From Streptomyces caniferus (lineage in GTDB: Bacteria > Actinomycetota > Actinomycetes > Streptomycetales > Streptomycetaceae): DNA of 64,000 nt. Numbering within the stretch: the first letter of the stretch is position 1; each line of letters begins with the position of its first letter. The notes under the pieces were generated by a model, which ran no database searches, was not told the DNA's origin, and saw only the letters and a list, made by a program, of their open reading frames with translations. Location of the stretch: positions 310,001-374,000 of the forward strand of contig NZ_BLIN01000005.1 in the NCBI RefSeq assembly GCF_009811555.1, in the 5' to 3' direction. Positions 24,605 through 33,412 of the stretch are shown one piece after another. A program made the position numbers and the translations under genes.

Positions 24605-27600
24605 GTGTCCCACTCCCGACCCCCCGCCGCCGAACTCGACGCACGTACCGACCGTCGGAACGCCCACCTGTCCGCGACCGACGCGCAGTTCCGTGACACC
24701 GTGCCCCTGGACGCCGTCACCGAGGCGATCCGGCGGCCCGGACTGCCGCTCGCCGCCCTGGTGGCCACGGTGATGAAGGGCTACGCCGACCGTCCCGCCC
24801 TGGGCGAGCGTGCCACCGAGCCGGTCACCGACCCGGAGACAGGCCGGACCACGCTGCGCCTGCTGAAGCGGTTCGACACGCTCACCTACGGCGAACTCTG
24901 GGAACGGGTGGGCGCGGTGGCCTCCGAGTGGCGGCACCACCCCGAACACGCGATGGGCCCGGGTGACCTCGTCGCCGTTCTCGGGTCCACGAGCTCCGAG
25001 TACACCGTGGTGGAGCTGGCCTGCATCCGCTCCGGCATGGTGTCCGTTCCCCTCCAGGCCGGTACCTCGGCGTTACACCTGGCCCCCATCATCGAGCAGA
25101 CCGGACCCCGCCTGCTCGTGGCGCACGTCGACCACGTGGCGGTCGCGATCGACATAGCGGCGAACGCCCCCTCCCTGCGCCGGATCATCCTCATCGGCCA
25201 CCACTCCGAGATCACCGCCCACCAGGAGGAGCTGGACTCCGCGCGCGGCCGGCTCGCGGCGCAGGACCGAGGCGTCACCCTGGACACACTGGCATCGGTC
25301 ATCGACCGGGGAAGGACGCTGCCGTCGCTCCCGGAGGTTCCCGACGGGTCGGCAGCCGACGCGCTCAGCGCACTGATCTACACCTCGGGCAGTTCCGGCA
25401 CCCCCAAGGGCGCCATGTACACCGAGCGCCTGGTCAGGCACTTCTGGATCGATTTCGTACCCGGCCAAGCGGTTCGGCCCTCCATCGTGCTGAACTACCT
25501 GCCCTTGAGCCACATGATGGGCAGGGGGGTACTGTTCAGCACGCTCGCCAAGGGAGGCCTCGCCTGCTTCACGGCGTCCAGCGACCTGTCGACGCTCTTC
25601 GAAGACCTCTCGCTGGTCCGACCCACCGAGTTCCTCATGGTTCCCCGCATCTCCGACATGCTCTTCCAGTACTACCGGGCCGAGTTGTCCCGCCGGACCG
25701 AGCCGGACGGCGATGCAGCCGAGCAGGTGAGGGAGGAGTTGCGGGAGAAGGTCATGGGCGGCCGCCTCCTGTGGGCCGTCACCGCCTCCGCTCCACCGAG
25801 CGACGAGCTGACGGCGTTCGTCGAGAACTGCCTCCACGTCAGACTGTCCGACGGCTACGGGTCGACGGAAGCCGGCATCGTCTCCCTCGACGGCCAGGTG
25901 CTGCGCCCGCCGGTGACCGACCACAAGCTGGCCGACGTACCCGAGCTCGGATACTTCGCGACCGACTCACCGCACCCCAGGGGCGAACTGCTGATCAGGT
26001 CCGACCGGCTCGTCCCCGGCTACTTCCGGCGCCCGGACGCCACCGCCGAGGCCTTCGACGAGGACGGCTTCTACCGTACGGGCGACATCATGGCCCGCGT
26101 CGGCCCCGACGCGCTGAGGTACGTCGACCGCCACTCCAACGTCCTCAAGCTGTCACAGGGCGAATTCGTCACGGTCTCCCGCCTGGAGGCGCTCTTCAGC
26201 GGCAGTCCGGTCGTCCGGCAGATCTTCCTGTACGGCAACAGCGCCCGCGCCTATCTGCTCGCGGTCGTCGTGCCGACGCAGGACGCCCTCGACCGCGCAG
26301 ACGGCGACCCCCGGCGCATCAGGCCGGTCCTGCGGGAGTCCCTGCAGGAACTCGCCACCGAGGCGGGACTGAACTCCTACGAGATCCCCAGGGACTTCCT
26401 CATCGAGAGCGAGCCGTTCACCCAGGAGAACGGACTGCTCTCCGGAATGCGCAAGCCGCTGCGGCCCGCCCTGACGAAGCGTTACGGCGAGCACCTCGAA
26501 GCGCTGTACACCGAATTGGCCGGCCGCGAGGCCGACGAACTGCGGGCACTGCGCCGGCTCGGCCCCGACCAGCCCGTGCCGGAGACCGTGCTCCGGGCCG
26601 CACAGGCGCTCCTCGGGCAGCAGAACGGCGACCTGGATCCCGGCGCACGCTTCCTCGACCTCGGCGGTGACAGCCTGACGGCACTGTCGTTCTCCCAGTT
26701 GCTGAAGGGGATCTACCGCGTCGATGTTCCTGTCGACGTGGTCATCAACCCGGTCAACACGCTGCGGCGGGTGGCCGACCACATCGAGCGGGCGCTCGCG
26801 TCGGAACACCGCCGCCCTACCGCCGACAGCCTCCACGGCCCTGACGCGACGCGACTCGACGTGGCCGACCTACGGCTGGACGCGTTCCTCGACGCGCGGG
26901 CCATCGGGCGGGCCGAACGGCCGGCCGGTCCGCTGCCCGAGGCCCGGACCGTGCTGCTGACCGGCGCCAACGGCTACCTGGGCCGTTTTCTGTGTCTCGA
27001 ATGGCTGGAGCGCGTGGCGCAGCGCGGTGGCACGCTGGTGTGCGTGGTCCGCGGCTCCTCCGCCGAGACGGCCCGGGCACGGCTGGAGGCGGCCTTCGAC
27101 AGCGGCGACCCGGAACTCATGGAGCGCTACCACGAGCTCGCCGCCCGGCATCTGCACGTGATCGCCGGCGACATCGGGGAACCGGACCTCGGACTCGACG
27201 ACAGGACTTGGCAGCGGCTGGCCGACACCGTCGACCTGATCGTCCACCCGGCGGCACTGGTCAACCATGTCCTGCCCTACGACCAGTTGTTCGGTCCCAA
27301 CGTACGGGGAACAGCCGAATTGATCAGGCTCGCGGTCACCTCCCGAATCAAGCAGTTCACCTACCTGTCGACGGTCGCCGTCGTCTTCGGGAACGAGGCA
27401 GCGGCCGACGAGTCGGCGGACATCCGCACCGCCTGCCGGACACGCGGCCTCGAAGGTGACTACGCCGACGGTTACGCGGCCAGCAAATGGGCCGGCGAGG
27501 TGCTGCTGCACGAGGCGCACGAAAGGTTCGGGCTGCCGGTCGCGGTCTTCCGCTCGAACCTGATCCTCGCGCACCCGCGCTACCGCGGCCAGCTCAACAT

Positions 27601-28126
27601 CCCGGACGTCTTCACCCGCCTCCTGCTGAGCCTGCTGGCGACAGGCATCGCACCCGGCAGCTTCTACGCCCGCGACACGGGGGACGGCAGCGCACACTAC
27701 GACGCACTCCCCGTGGACTTCACCGCGCGGGCGATCACCTCGCTGGGTGACGACGCACGAGAGGGCCACCGGACCTACAACGTGGTCAACCCGCACGAGG
27801 ACGGCATCTCCCTCGACACGTTCGTCGACTGGCTGATGACAGCCGGGCACCCCTTGACCCGCGTCCAGGACCACGCCGAGTGGCTCGACCGTTTCGAGAC
27901 CGCCCTGCGGGGCCTGCCCGACCACCAGAAGCAACATTCGCTGCTTCCTCTGCTGCACGCCTTCGCCGAGCCGCAGAAGTCACTGCCCGGGTCCGCCCTG
28001 CCGGCGGACCGGTTCCGTGCGGCGGTACGGGCCGCTGCCCTCGACGAGGAGAACGACATCCCTCATCTGTCACCGGCCCTGATCACCAAGTATGTGGCTG
28101 ACCTGCGGGCGCAGTACCTGATTTGA
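24605..28126 (+). CDS. car: Carboxylic acid reductase (CAR), A-T-R multidomain enzyme
   Basis: This 1173-residue enzyme is close to the Nocardia CAR length. It activates a carboxylate with ATP, loads it on a phosphopantetheine arm and reduces it with NADPH to an aldehyde. The adenylation domain has the P-loop IYTSGSSGTPKGAM at about residue 258 and the GYGSTEAG and YRTGDI motifs. The thiolation domain has DLGGDSLTALSFS with Ser690 as attachment site. The reductase domain has the Rossmann loop LLTGANGYLGRFL at about 783 and catalytic YAASKWAGE at about 956. GTG 24605 is preceded by AAAGGAG at 7 bases. A 4'-phosphopantetheinyl transferase is needed and none is in the window. The substrate is unknown. 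Confidence 0.92.
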   Translation: MSHSRPPAAELDARTDRRNAHLSATDAQFRDTVPLDAVTEAIRRPGLPLAALVATVMKGYADRPALGERATEPVTDPETGRTTLRLLKRFDTLTYGELWERVGAVASEWRHHPEHAMGPGDLVAVLGSTSSEYTVVELACIRSGMVSVPLQAGTSALHLAPIIEQTGPRLLVAHVDHVAVAIDIAANAPSLRRIILIGHHSEITAHQEELDSARGRLAAQDRGVTLDTLASVIDRGRTLPSLPEVPDGSAADALSALIYTSGSSGTPKGAMYTERLVRHFWIDFVPGQAVRPSIVLNYLPLSHMMGRGVLFSTLAKGGLACFTASSDLSTLFEDLSLVRPTEFLMVPRISDMLFQYYRAELSRRTEPDGDAAEQVREELREKVMGGRLLWAVTASAPPSDELTAFVENCLHVRLSDGYGSTEAGIVSLDGQVLRPPVTDHKLADVPELGYFATDSPHPRGELLIRSDRLVPGYFRRPDATAEAFDEDGFYRTGDIMARVGPDALRYVDRHSNVLKLSQGEFVTVSRLEALFSGSPVVRQIFLYGNSARAYLLAVVVPTQDALDRADGDPRRIRPVLRESLQELATEAGLNSYEIPRDFLIESEPFTQENGLLSGMRKPLRPALTKRYGEHLEALYTELAGREADELRALRRLGPDQPVPETVLRAAQALLGQQNGDLDPGARFLDLGGDSLTALSFSQLLKGIYRVDVPVDVVINPVNTLRRVADHIERALASEHRRPTADSLHGPDATRLDVADLRLDAFLDARAIGRAERPAGPLPEARTVLLTGANGYLGRFLCLEWLERVAQRGGTLVCVVRGSSAETARARLEAAFDSGDPELMERYHELAARHLHVIAGDIGEPDLGLDDRTWQRLADTVDLIVHPAALVNHVLPYDQLFGPNVRGTAELIRLAVTSRIKQFTYLSTVAVVFGNEAAADESADIRTACRTRGLEGDYADGYAASKWAGEVLLHEAHERFGLPVAVFRSNLILAHPRYRGQLNIPDVFTRLLLSLLATGIAPGSFYARDTGDGSAHYDALPVDFTARAITSLGDDAREGHRTYNVVNPHEDGISLDTFVDWLMTAGHPLTRVQDHAEWLDRFETALRGLPDHQKQHSLLPLLHAFAEPQKSLPGSALPADRFRAAVRAAALDEENDIPHLSPALITKYVADLRAQYLI

Positions 28127-28156
28127 CGCGCACCTGCGCGTCGGCGGACGGCCTCG

Positions 28157-28440
28157 TCACGCTGCCTCCGGGCCAGCGGCGCCGGTGAGGAAGACCGGCC
28201 AGCCGATCTCGGTCCGCCACAGAGCGGTCCGGGGTATGGTGCCGGCCGACCAGGTAGTACTCGCGGAGCGGGCCGTCGACCGCGAAGGCGTGGCGCGCGA
28301 CGTGGGCAGCCAGCGCGCCGTAGGCGCGGTCGACCTCGGAGGGCGGTCCGCAGTGCTCGAGCACGGCCGGCTCCACCGGCGGCGCGAGCAGCGGTTCGAC
28401 CCGGCCGACCGGCCGGAGGGGGCGCCGTCCGGGATGGTGT
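28157..28440 (-). pseudogene. GyrI-like effector-binding domain fragment with frameshift
   Basis: On the minus strand one frame reads PSEVDRAYGALAAHVARHAF AVDGPLREYYLVGRH and another reads LWRTEIGWPVFLTGAAG to a stop at 28157. Together they form the C-terminal GyrI-like (AraC effector-binding) domain often found in MerR-type regulators. A single-base change near 28235 separates them. The N-terminal DNA-binding part is not present upstream, so this is a remnant. Confidence 0.6.
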
Positions 28441-28501
28441 GACGGGCAGGTGGCCAAGCCCAGTAACTCACCGTCACCGACCACAGAACCCGATCCAGAA
28501 C

Positions 28502-28685
28502 CATTTCTCCTCGACATCCATCCTCAAGCCAGTTGATGGCCAACCGCCTCCGGAAGGCGTCGATAAACGCTGTCTCCAGAAGTCGATGAAGCCAGCTGGT
28601 TTCGTTGATCTCCAGGAACAGCGTTTGTCGACAGGTTCCGGAGTCACTTGATGATCAATGGGCCCGTAAATGTCGATGAGAAATG
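28502..28685. repeat. 184-bp near-perfect palindromic element (MITE-like)
   Basis: The segment is an inverted repeat over its whole length. The ends are CATTTCTCCTCGACAT (28502-28517) and ATGTCGATGAGAAATG (28670-28685). The centre is CCAGCTGG (28592-28599). In the inner 37 bp of each arm I count only four true mismatches, because most other differences are transitions that allow G-U pairs. RNA from it would fold into one long hairpin. No coding frame is evident. It lies between two genes, as expected for a miniature inverted-repeat transposable element or a pair of inverted IS ends. Confidence 0.75.
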
Positions 28686-28838
28686 ACGGCGCTGACGTGG
28701 CCGTGAAGGCGGGACGGTCAGCCGCCCGTCAGGGCAACTGACAGTCGGTGGCAGGTAGCGGCAGGTGTCAGAGCCTGTGTGGCTTGGTCCTCGCTGCTCG
28801 TCGGCCGTAACCGCCAGCGTTGGGACGGCCCGGCCCCC

Positions 28839-29813
28839 TTATGGGGCGACCAGTATGCGGCCCAGCTGTGCACGGCTCTCCAGCAGCCGGTGCACCTCGC
28901 TGGTCTCGGTCAGCGGCAGCTGGGCGTGGACCGCTGCATGAAGGAATCCCTGGGCCGCGCACTCGGTAAGTTCAGCCAGGTCCCTCGCTGCGCGCTCGGG
29001 GTCAGCCGCATACGCGGCTATGAGGGAGAACCCGGTGACGGACCTCAGGGCGAACAGGTCGGTGACGGGGATGCTGCCGAGCTCGCCGCTCGCGGCACCG
29101 TACGTCACCAGGCGTCCGTACGGTGCCAGTACGTCCAGGCTTCGGCGCAGGATCTCGCCGCCGGCCGCGTCGAGGACGATATCCACGCCGCCGGGCGCGG
29201 CCGTGCGGACCTGCTCCGGCCAGTCCTCGTCGGTGTAGTTGACGCCGATGTCGGCGCCCTGGGCGCGGGCGAAGTCCAGCTTGGCCGCTGTACTGGCCGT
29301 GGCGATGACCGTACCCGCACCGAGCGCCTTCGCGAGCTGCACGACCAGGTGGCCGATGGCGCCCGCGGCGGAGTGCACCAGTACAGTCTCGCCGCGCGTC
29401 AGACGCCCGGCGCGCAGCACGCCCAGGGCCACTGGTGCCGCCATGGGGAGCGCGCTGGCCGTGCCTGCGTCGAGCCCGTCGGGTACCAGGACGAGCCGCG
29501 GCGTGTCAGCGACGATGAGGTCACAGAACGCGTCCTCGGAAGCCGTGGCGACCCGACGTCCAATCAGGGCCGGGTCCGTGTCCGGTCCGACTGCCTCGAC
29601 CGTGCCCACCACGTCGCCGGTGAGGGACCTGGGTAAGGGCCGCCGGTAGAGCTCGGTCTGAGCCATGCCGCGCCGGAGCTGGGTGTCCACGAAGTTGGCG
29701 GCGATCGCCGCGGCCCGGATCAGCACCTGTCCCGCTTTCGGGACGGGCGCCGGGATCTCTTCCAAGGCAAGGACCTCAGGGCCGCCGTAGGAGTGGTAGC
29801 GGATTCGTCGCAT
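28839..29813 (-). CDS. NADPH:quinone oxidoreductase-like MDR enzyme
   Basis: This 324-residue zinc-free medium-chain reductase starts MRRIRYHSYGGPEVLALEEI at ATG 29813. It carries the nucleotide-binding loop VLVHSAAGAIGHLVVQLAKA and later IVLDAAGGEILRRSLDVLAP. It should reduce quinones, enones or similar electrophiles with NADPH. It is divergent from a TetR regulator. The 115-bp gap holds two perfect TGGACC-N3-GGTCCA operators, so TetR repression relieved by a ligand is likely. It is only distantly similar to the two other such enzymes in the window. Confidence 0.88.
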   Translation of the reverse strand: MRRIRYHSYGGPEVLALEEIPAPVPKAGQVLIRAAAIAANFVDTQLRRGMAQTELYRRPLPRSLTGDVVGTVEAVGPDTDPALIGRRVATASEDAFCDLIVADTPRLVLVPDGLDAGTASALPMAAPVALGVLRAGRLTRGETVLVHSAAGAIGHLVVQLAKALGAGTVIATASTAAKLDFARAQGADIGVNYTDEDWPEQVRTAAPGGVDIVLDAAGGEILRRSLDVLAPYGRLVTYGAASGELGSIPVTDLFALRSVTGFSLIAAYAADPERAARDLAELTECAAQGFLHAAVHAQLPLTETSEVHRLLESRAQLGRILVAP

Positions 29814-29847
29814 GGCAACTCTCCTCGAACGGAGTGGCGTTCTAAAC

Positions 29848-29862
29848 TGGACCGGCGGTCCA
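29848..29862. promoter_or_regulatory. TetR operator 1
   Basis: The perfect inverted repeat TGGACC-GGC-GGTCCA lies in the divergent intergenic region, 35 bp from the oxidoreductase start. Short 15-bp palindromes of this kind are typical TetR-family binding sites. Confidence 0.75.
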
Positions 29863-29875
29863 ATTTCGACCGTAC

Positions 29876-29890
29876 TGGACCGACGGTCCA
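29876..29890. promoter_or_regulatory. TetR operator 2
   Basis: TGGACC-GAC-GGTCCA repeats operator 1 with one base changed in the spacer. The centres are 28 bp apart. It lies 39 bp before the TetR gene start, so the pair could control both divergent promoters cooperatively. Confidence 0.75.
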
Positions 29891-29928
29891 GTTGTCTATG
29901 GGCGTTGTCCTGGATGAGGAGAGAGCTG

Positions 29929-30522
29929 ATGGCGGAAGGCCGCCGCGAACGCGCCGATGCGACACGCAATCGGCGCGCGATCCTTGAGGCCACGGAGAGC
30001 CTCCTTGCCGAGCACCCTCCGGAGCAGGTCTCGATGGAGCGCATCGCTGCCGCGGCGGGCGTGGGCAAGGGCACGGTGTTCCACCGTTTCGGCAACCGCG
30101 CGGGTCTGATGCGGGAGCTGATGCTGGAACGCGCTCACGCCCTGCGCGAATCGGTCACGGAAGGCCCCCCGCCACTGGGCCCGGGCGCTCCTCCCCGGCA
30201 ACGGCTGCTGGCCTTCCTCGACGCGGTCGTGGACGTGGTCGGACGGAACAAGGGTCTGCTGGCCGCTCTCGGGCAGGCGGCGACAGCCCCTTGCGACGCC
30301 CAGAAGGACTCGTCGGAACAACACTCGGTCTACGGGTTCTGGCACGGCCACATCAGCGCGCTGATCACCGAGGAACGCCCCGACCTGGACGCCGAGGTCG
30401 TGGCCCATATCCTGCTCGGTGCCCTGCAGAACGGGCCGATCGTGCACCTGCTGGGGCAGGGAGAGACTCGACGGCTTGCAATGTCGCTGAGGCTGCTCGC
30501 CACCGGCGCGCTGGAGGAGTGA
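29929..30522 (+). CDS. TetR-family transcriptional regulator
   Basis: This 197-residue repressor has the TetR_N HTH (AILEATESLLAEHPPEQVSM ERIAAAAGVGKGTVFHRFG) and a C-terminal ligand-binding domain. ATG 29929 follows GAGGAGAG. It is divergent from an MDR oxidoreductase, with two identical-arm palindromes between them. Such pairs respond to electrophilic or quinone-like compounds in many bacteria. The ligand here is unknown. Confidence 0.88.
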   Translation: MAEGRRERADATRNRRAILEATESLLAEHPPEQVSMERIAAAAGVGKGTVFHRFGNRAGLMRELMLERAHALRESVTEGPPPLGPGAPPRQRLLAFLDAVVDVVGRNKGLLAALGQAATAPCDAQKDSSEQHSVYGFWHGHISALITEERPDLDAEVVAHILLGALQNGPIVHLLGQGETRRLAMSLRLLATGALEE

Positions 30523-30653
30523 CGTCCCGCCGGGAACCGCCCCCCTTCGGGACGTGCGCTCTGGCCTCGTCCCGACAGGTTCATCACGGACTTCGTCCTG
30601 CGTCCCGCGAGACGGAACGCGCCGGCGGCCCGGCGTAGCGGGAGCTGTACGCG

Positions 30654-30688
30654 CTGATGCCCACGGACGTCCAGTCCGTGGGCATCAG
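30654..30688. terminator. Bidirectional hairpin terminator
   Basis: CTGATGCCCACGGAC (30654-30668) and GTCCGTGGGCATCAG (30674-30688) form a perfect 15-bp stem with a 5-nt loop. It lies between convergent genes, the TetR gene (end 30522) and the ABC permease gene (end 30737), and can serve both. Confidence 0.75.
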
Positions 30689-30736
30689 TGGGTGACGTCG
30701 GTCAGTTCTGCTGCATGGCCTTGAGGTCGTCCAGCC

Positions 30737-31498
30737 TCAGTTCGTCCGTGCCGCGGTCGGACGCTGCTCTGGGTCCGCGCCGAGGCGCATGAAGTGGTCT
30801 CCGGATCCCTGCGGCAGATGGTCGTTGAGGTCCGCGAGCGTCGGGCCGCCGAGTCCCAGGAGCACGCTCGGCAGTGCCCACAGGAGCGTGACGAGGATCG
30901 ACAGCGCGCCGGCCGGGTGACGCGTGGCGAATGCCACCCCGACGGTCAGCACGGCGACCAGCGCCTGGTAGAGACCGACCGCGAGGACCTGCAGGAGGCT
31001 CGGGCCGACCTCGAAGGAGGCCCGTCCGCCGAACGCCGGCCAGGCCACCGCCGTGCCCACGACGGCGAACGTGGCGCCGGCGACGAACGCGACCACGGCC
31101 GCCACCAGTGCCTTCGCCGCCTGGACATGATGCCGCCGGGGCATCGACAGCAGGGAAGCGCGCACGCTTCCCGTCGAGTATTCGGAGGTGACCGCGACCG
31201 TGGCCAGGACGACGACCGCGAACTGGACGAGGGCGGCGGAGGAGGCCGCTGCGTTCCCGACGGGCTGGATCGCATGCTCGTTGATGCGGGCGATCGAGGC
31301 GTAGTAGTAGGTGAAGACAACGGTGATCGCGAGGCCCGCCAGCAGGCAGAGGTAGGGGGCTCGGACGGAGAAGAGTTTGGTCCATTCGGAGGCGATCGCC
31401 CCGGCGAAGCCACCAAGTGTGCCCCGACCAGGAGTGACGGGCACGGCTCGAGGCGGTTCCGTTCGCCTGCTGGATGTCGTCGAGCTGGTCACTGTCAT
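30737..31498 (-). CDS. ABC-2 type transporter permease
   Basis: This 253-residue membrane protein has six probable helices. FAGAIASEWTKLFSVRAPYL is typical of the cytoplasmic lead-in of ABC-2 permeases, followed by helices such as LCLLAGLAITVVFTYYYA and ALVQFAVVVLATVAVTSEYSTGSVR. Its ATG overlaps the end of the ATPase gene by ATGA, so the two are coupled. The C-terminal tail (after DHFMRLGAD) may be slightly frameshifted compared with relatives. Export of a small molecule or peptide, or self-resistance, is likely. Confidence 0.82.
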   Translation of the reverse strand: MTVTSSTTSSRRTEPPRAVPVTPGRGTLGGFAGAIASEWTKLFSVRAPYLCLLAGLAITVVFTYYYASIARINEHAIQPVGNAAASSAALVQFAVVVLATVAVTSEYSTGSVRASLLSMPRRHHVQAAKALVAAVVAFVAGATFAVVGTAVAWPAFGGRASFEVGPSLLQVLAVGLYQALVAVLTVGVAFATRHPAGALSILVTLLWALPSVLLGLGGPTLADLNDHLPQGSGDHFMRLGADPEQRPTAARTN

Positions 31499-32458
31499 TC
31501 CCCTTCTTTCGGTGCCGCGGCCGCAACGGTCGTGTCCGCGACGCTGCCGCCCGTCGTGTACTCGACGCTGCGAGCGGTCAGGTCCATGTACGCCTGCTCC
31601 AGCGAGACCTGGACGTCCCTGAGCTGGTGCAGCCGGACTCGGCGGTGATGGGCCAGGTCGCCGATCTCGGCGGCGGTGCGGCCCTCGACGGTGAGTTCGC
31701 CGGACGCGGACGTCTCGACGCTCACCCCCTCAGCCGTCATCAGATGACGGACCAGCGTCGCCTTCTCCTCGGAGTCGGGCCACGGCGCGCGCCGACGCGG
31801 GAGAGGCGGCAGCGAGGAACTCCGTCATGGAGGTGTCGCTCAGCAGCCGGCCACGGCCGATGACGACGAGGTGATCGGCCGTCAGCTGCATCTCGCTCAT
31901 CAGGTGACTGGAGAGGAACACGGTGCGTCCTTCCGCCGCCTGGTCACGGACGAGCCTGCGGATCCACCGCACGCCGTCCGGGTCGAGTCCGTTGACCGGC
32001 TCGTCCAGGACGAGCACCGGCGGATCGCCGAGCAAGGCGCCCGCCACCCCGAGTCGCCCGCTCATGCCGAGCGAGTACGTACCTGCCGGCCGGCGCGCCG
32101 CCTTGGTCAGGCCCACCTTCTCCAGCACCTCATCCACGCGGCGTACCGGGATGCCGTTGGCCCGGGCCTGGGCGACGAGGTGCGTGCGGCCGGAACGGGC
32201 CGGGTGGACCGCCCGCGCGTCCAGCATCGCGCCAACCGCACACAGCGGCCGGCGCAGGGCCGCGTAGGGTCGGCCGGCGATCAGGGCCCGCCCGCGCGTG
32301 GGATGGTCCAGGCCCAAAATCATGCGCATCGTGGTGGACTTCCCCGCCCCGTTGGGGCCGAGGAAGCCGGTCACACGGCCGGCCTGGACGTCGAATGACA
32401 GCTCGTCCACGGCGAGGGTGTCGCCGTAGCGTTTGGTGAGTCCTCGGAGGGTGATCAC
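31495..32458 (-). pseudogene. ABC transporter ATP-binding protein with a C-terminal frameshift
   Basis: From ATG 32458 (MITLRGLTKRYGDTLAVDEL) the ATPase is complete through Walker A (GFLGPNGAGKSTTMRM), a signature YSLGMSGRLGVAGALLGDP, Walker B (PVLVLDEPVNGLDPDG) and the H-loop (VFLSSHLMSEM). Near 31800, after FLAAAS, one base is lost or gained. The real C-terminus (LMTAEGVSVETSASGELTVE ... LEQAYMDLTARS) sits in another frame down to 31495, overlapping the permease start. The core NTPase could still be made as a 242-residue protein with a wrong tail. Signature LGMSGRLG differs from the usual LGMRQRLG. Confidence 0.8.
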
Positions 32459-32722
32459 AGAGTTCCTTCATGTCGGTCGCGGACCGCGGGATGGAGCACG
32501 CGGAAGTCGACGGCGGCACACACCGACCGCCACGCGGTGGGCTTTGCCCCAGGGCGGCCGCCTCGTTTCCCGTGCGGCAACGACGCTAGGAGTCCGCGGC
32601 GCCGACGCCCATTGGTCGAACGGAAGCCGCACCCTGCCCTTCGTCAGGGGTGCGCCCCTCCCCGGGGCGGATCTGCGGAGATCACCGTTGGCACGGTGGT
32701 GCGCCAAACGTAGGCTCGCCGC

Positions 32723-32921
32723 GTGGAAGAGACGACACCGAGCAGCCGGCCGGTCCGGGTCCTGGTGGCCGACGACGAGGCGATGGTCCGGGCGGGTGTG
32801 CGGGGCCATCCTGGCCAGGGACCCGCACGTCGAGGTGGTCGCCGAAGCGAGTGACGGGCACGAGGCCATCGGGCTCGCCCGCCGACACCGGCCGGACGTA
32901 GTCCTGTTGGACATCCAGATG
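32723..32921 (+). pseudogene. LuxR-type response regulator, receiver-domain fragment
   Basis: GTG 32723 starts RPVRVLVADDEAMVRAGV, with the acidic pair of a receiver domain. An extra G in CGGGGCC (about 32808) shifts the frame, and the text resumes AILARDPHVEVVAEASDGHE and DVVLLDIQMP with the phospho-acceptor Asp. Similarity ends there (32921), so the rest of the receiver and the LuxR DNA-binding domain are missing. Confidence 0.75.
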
Positions 32922-33412
32922 CCCTACGTCTACGTGCCGTCGGCAACTCTTCCCGATCTTCCCGACCGCCCTCAGTGTCCCAGAGCGAGAGCGACGGCGG
33001 CCCGGTGGCGGGAAACGGGATCTCGGACGACGTACGACCTGCGCAACTCCGGCCCCGGACATAGTGCGGGGCGGTCTGACGAACGATGAGTGGGCACGAC
33101 GCGTACCGCGTCCACCGAAGACCGGTCGCCGGGGCAGGCGGTTGAACATCACCGGAACGCTGGTCGGCCACTCGCCGTGCGGCATGAAGGAGTGAATCAA
33201 GGGGCGGATGATGCCAGGCGCCAAGTGCGGCGCCCCGGAGCAGAGTTGCCGTGCGCTGCGCGAGTGTGTTGGACCGAGTTATTTTCCGTTCATTCTGCAA
33301 CCGTCTCGCTTTTGTTTCTGTCTGTCTCTGTAGCACCTCTTCCGTCCCACCGGCCCCACAGCTCAGAGGGACGGTCCGAGGGGCGATCGATGTGTTACCC
33401 ATTGGAGGATTT
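32922..33412. other. Intergenic region upstream of FG-GAP protein
   Basis: No gene recognised in about 490 bp. The last 170 bp (from GTTATTTTCCGTTCATTC near 33276) are pyrimidine-rich and AT-richer than their surroundings, and probably contain the promoter and leader of the FG-GAP gene. A minus-strand frame (32946-33224) has no family similarity. Confidence 0.4.
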
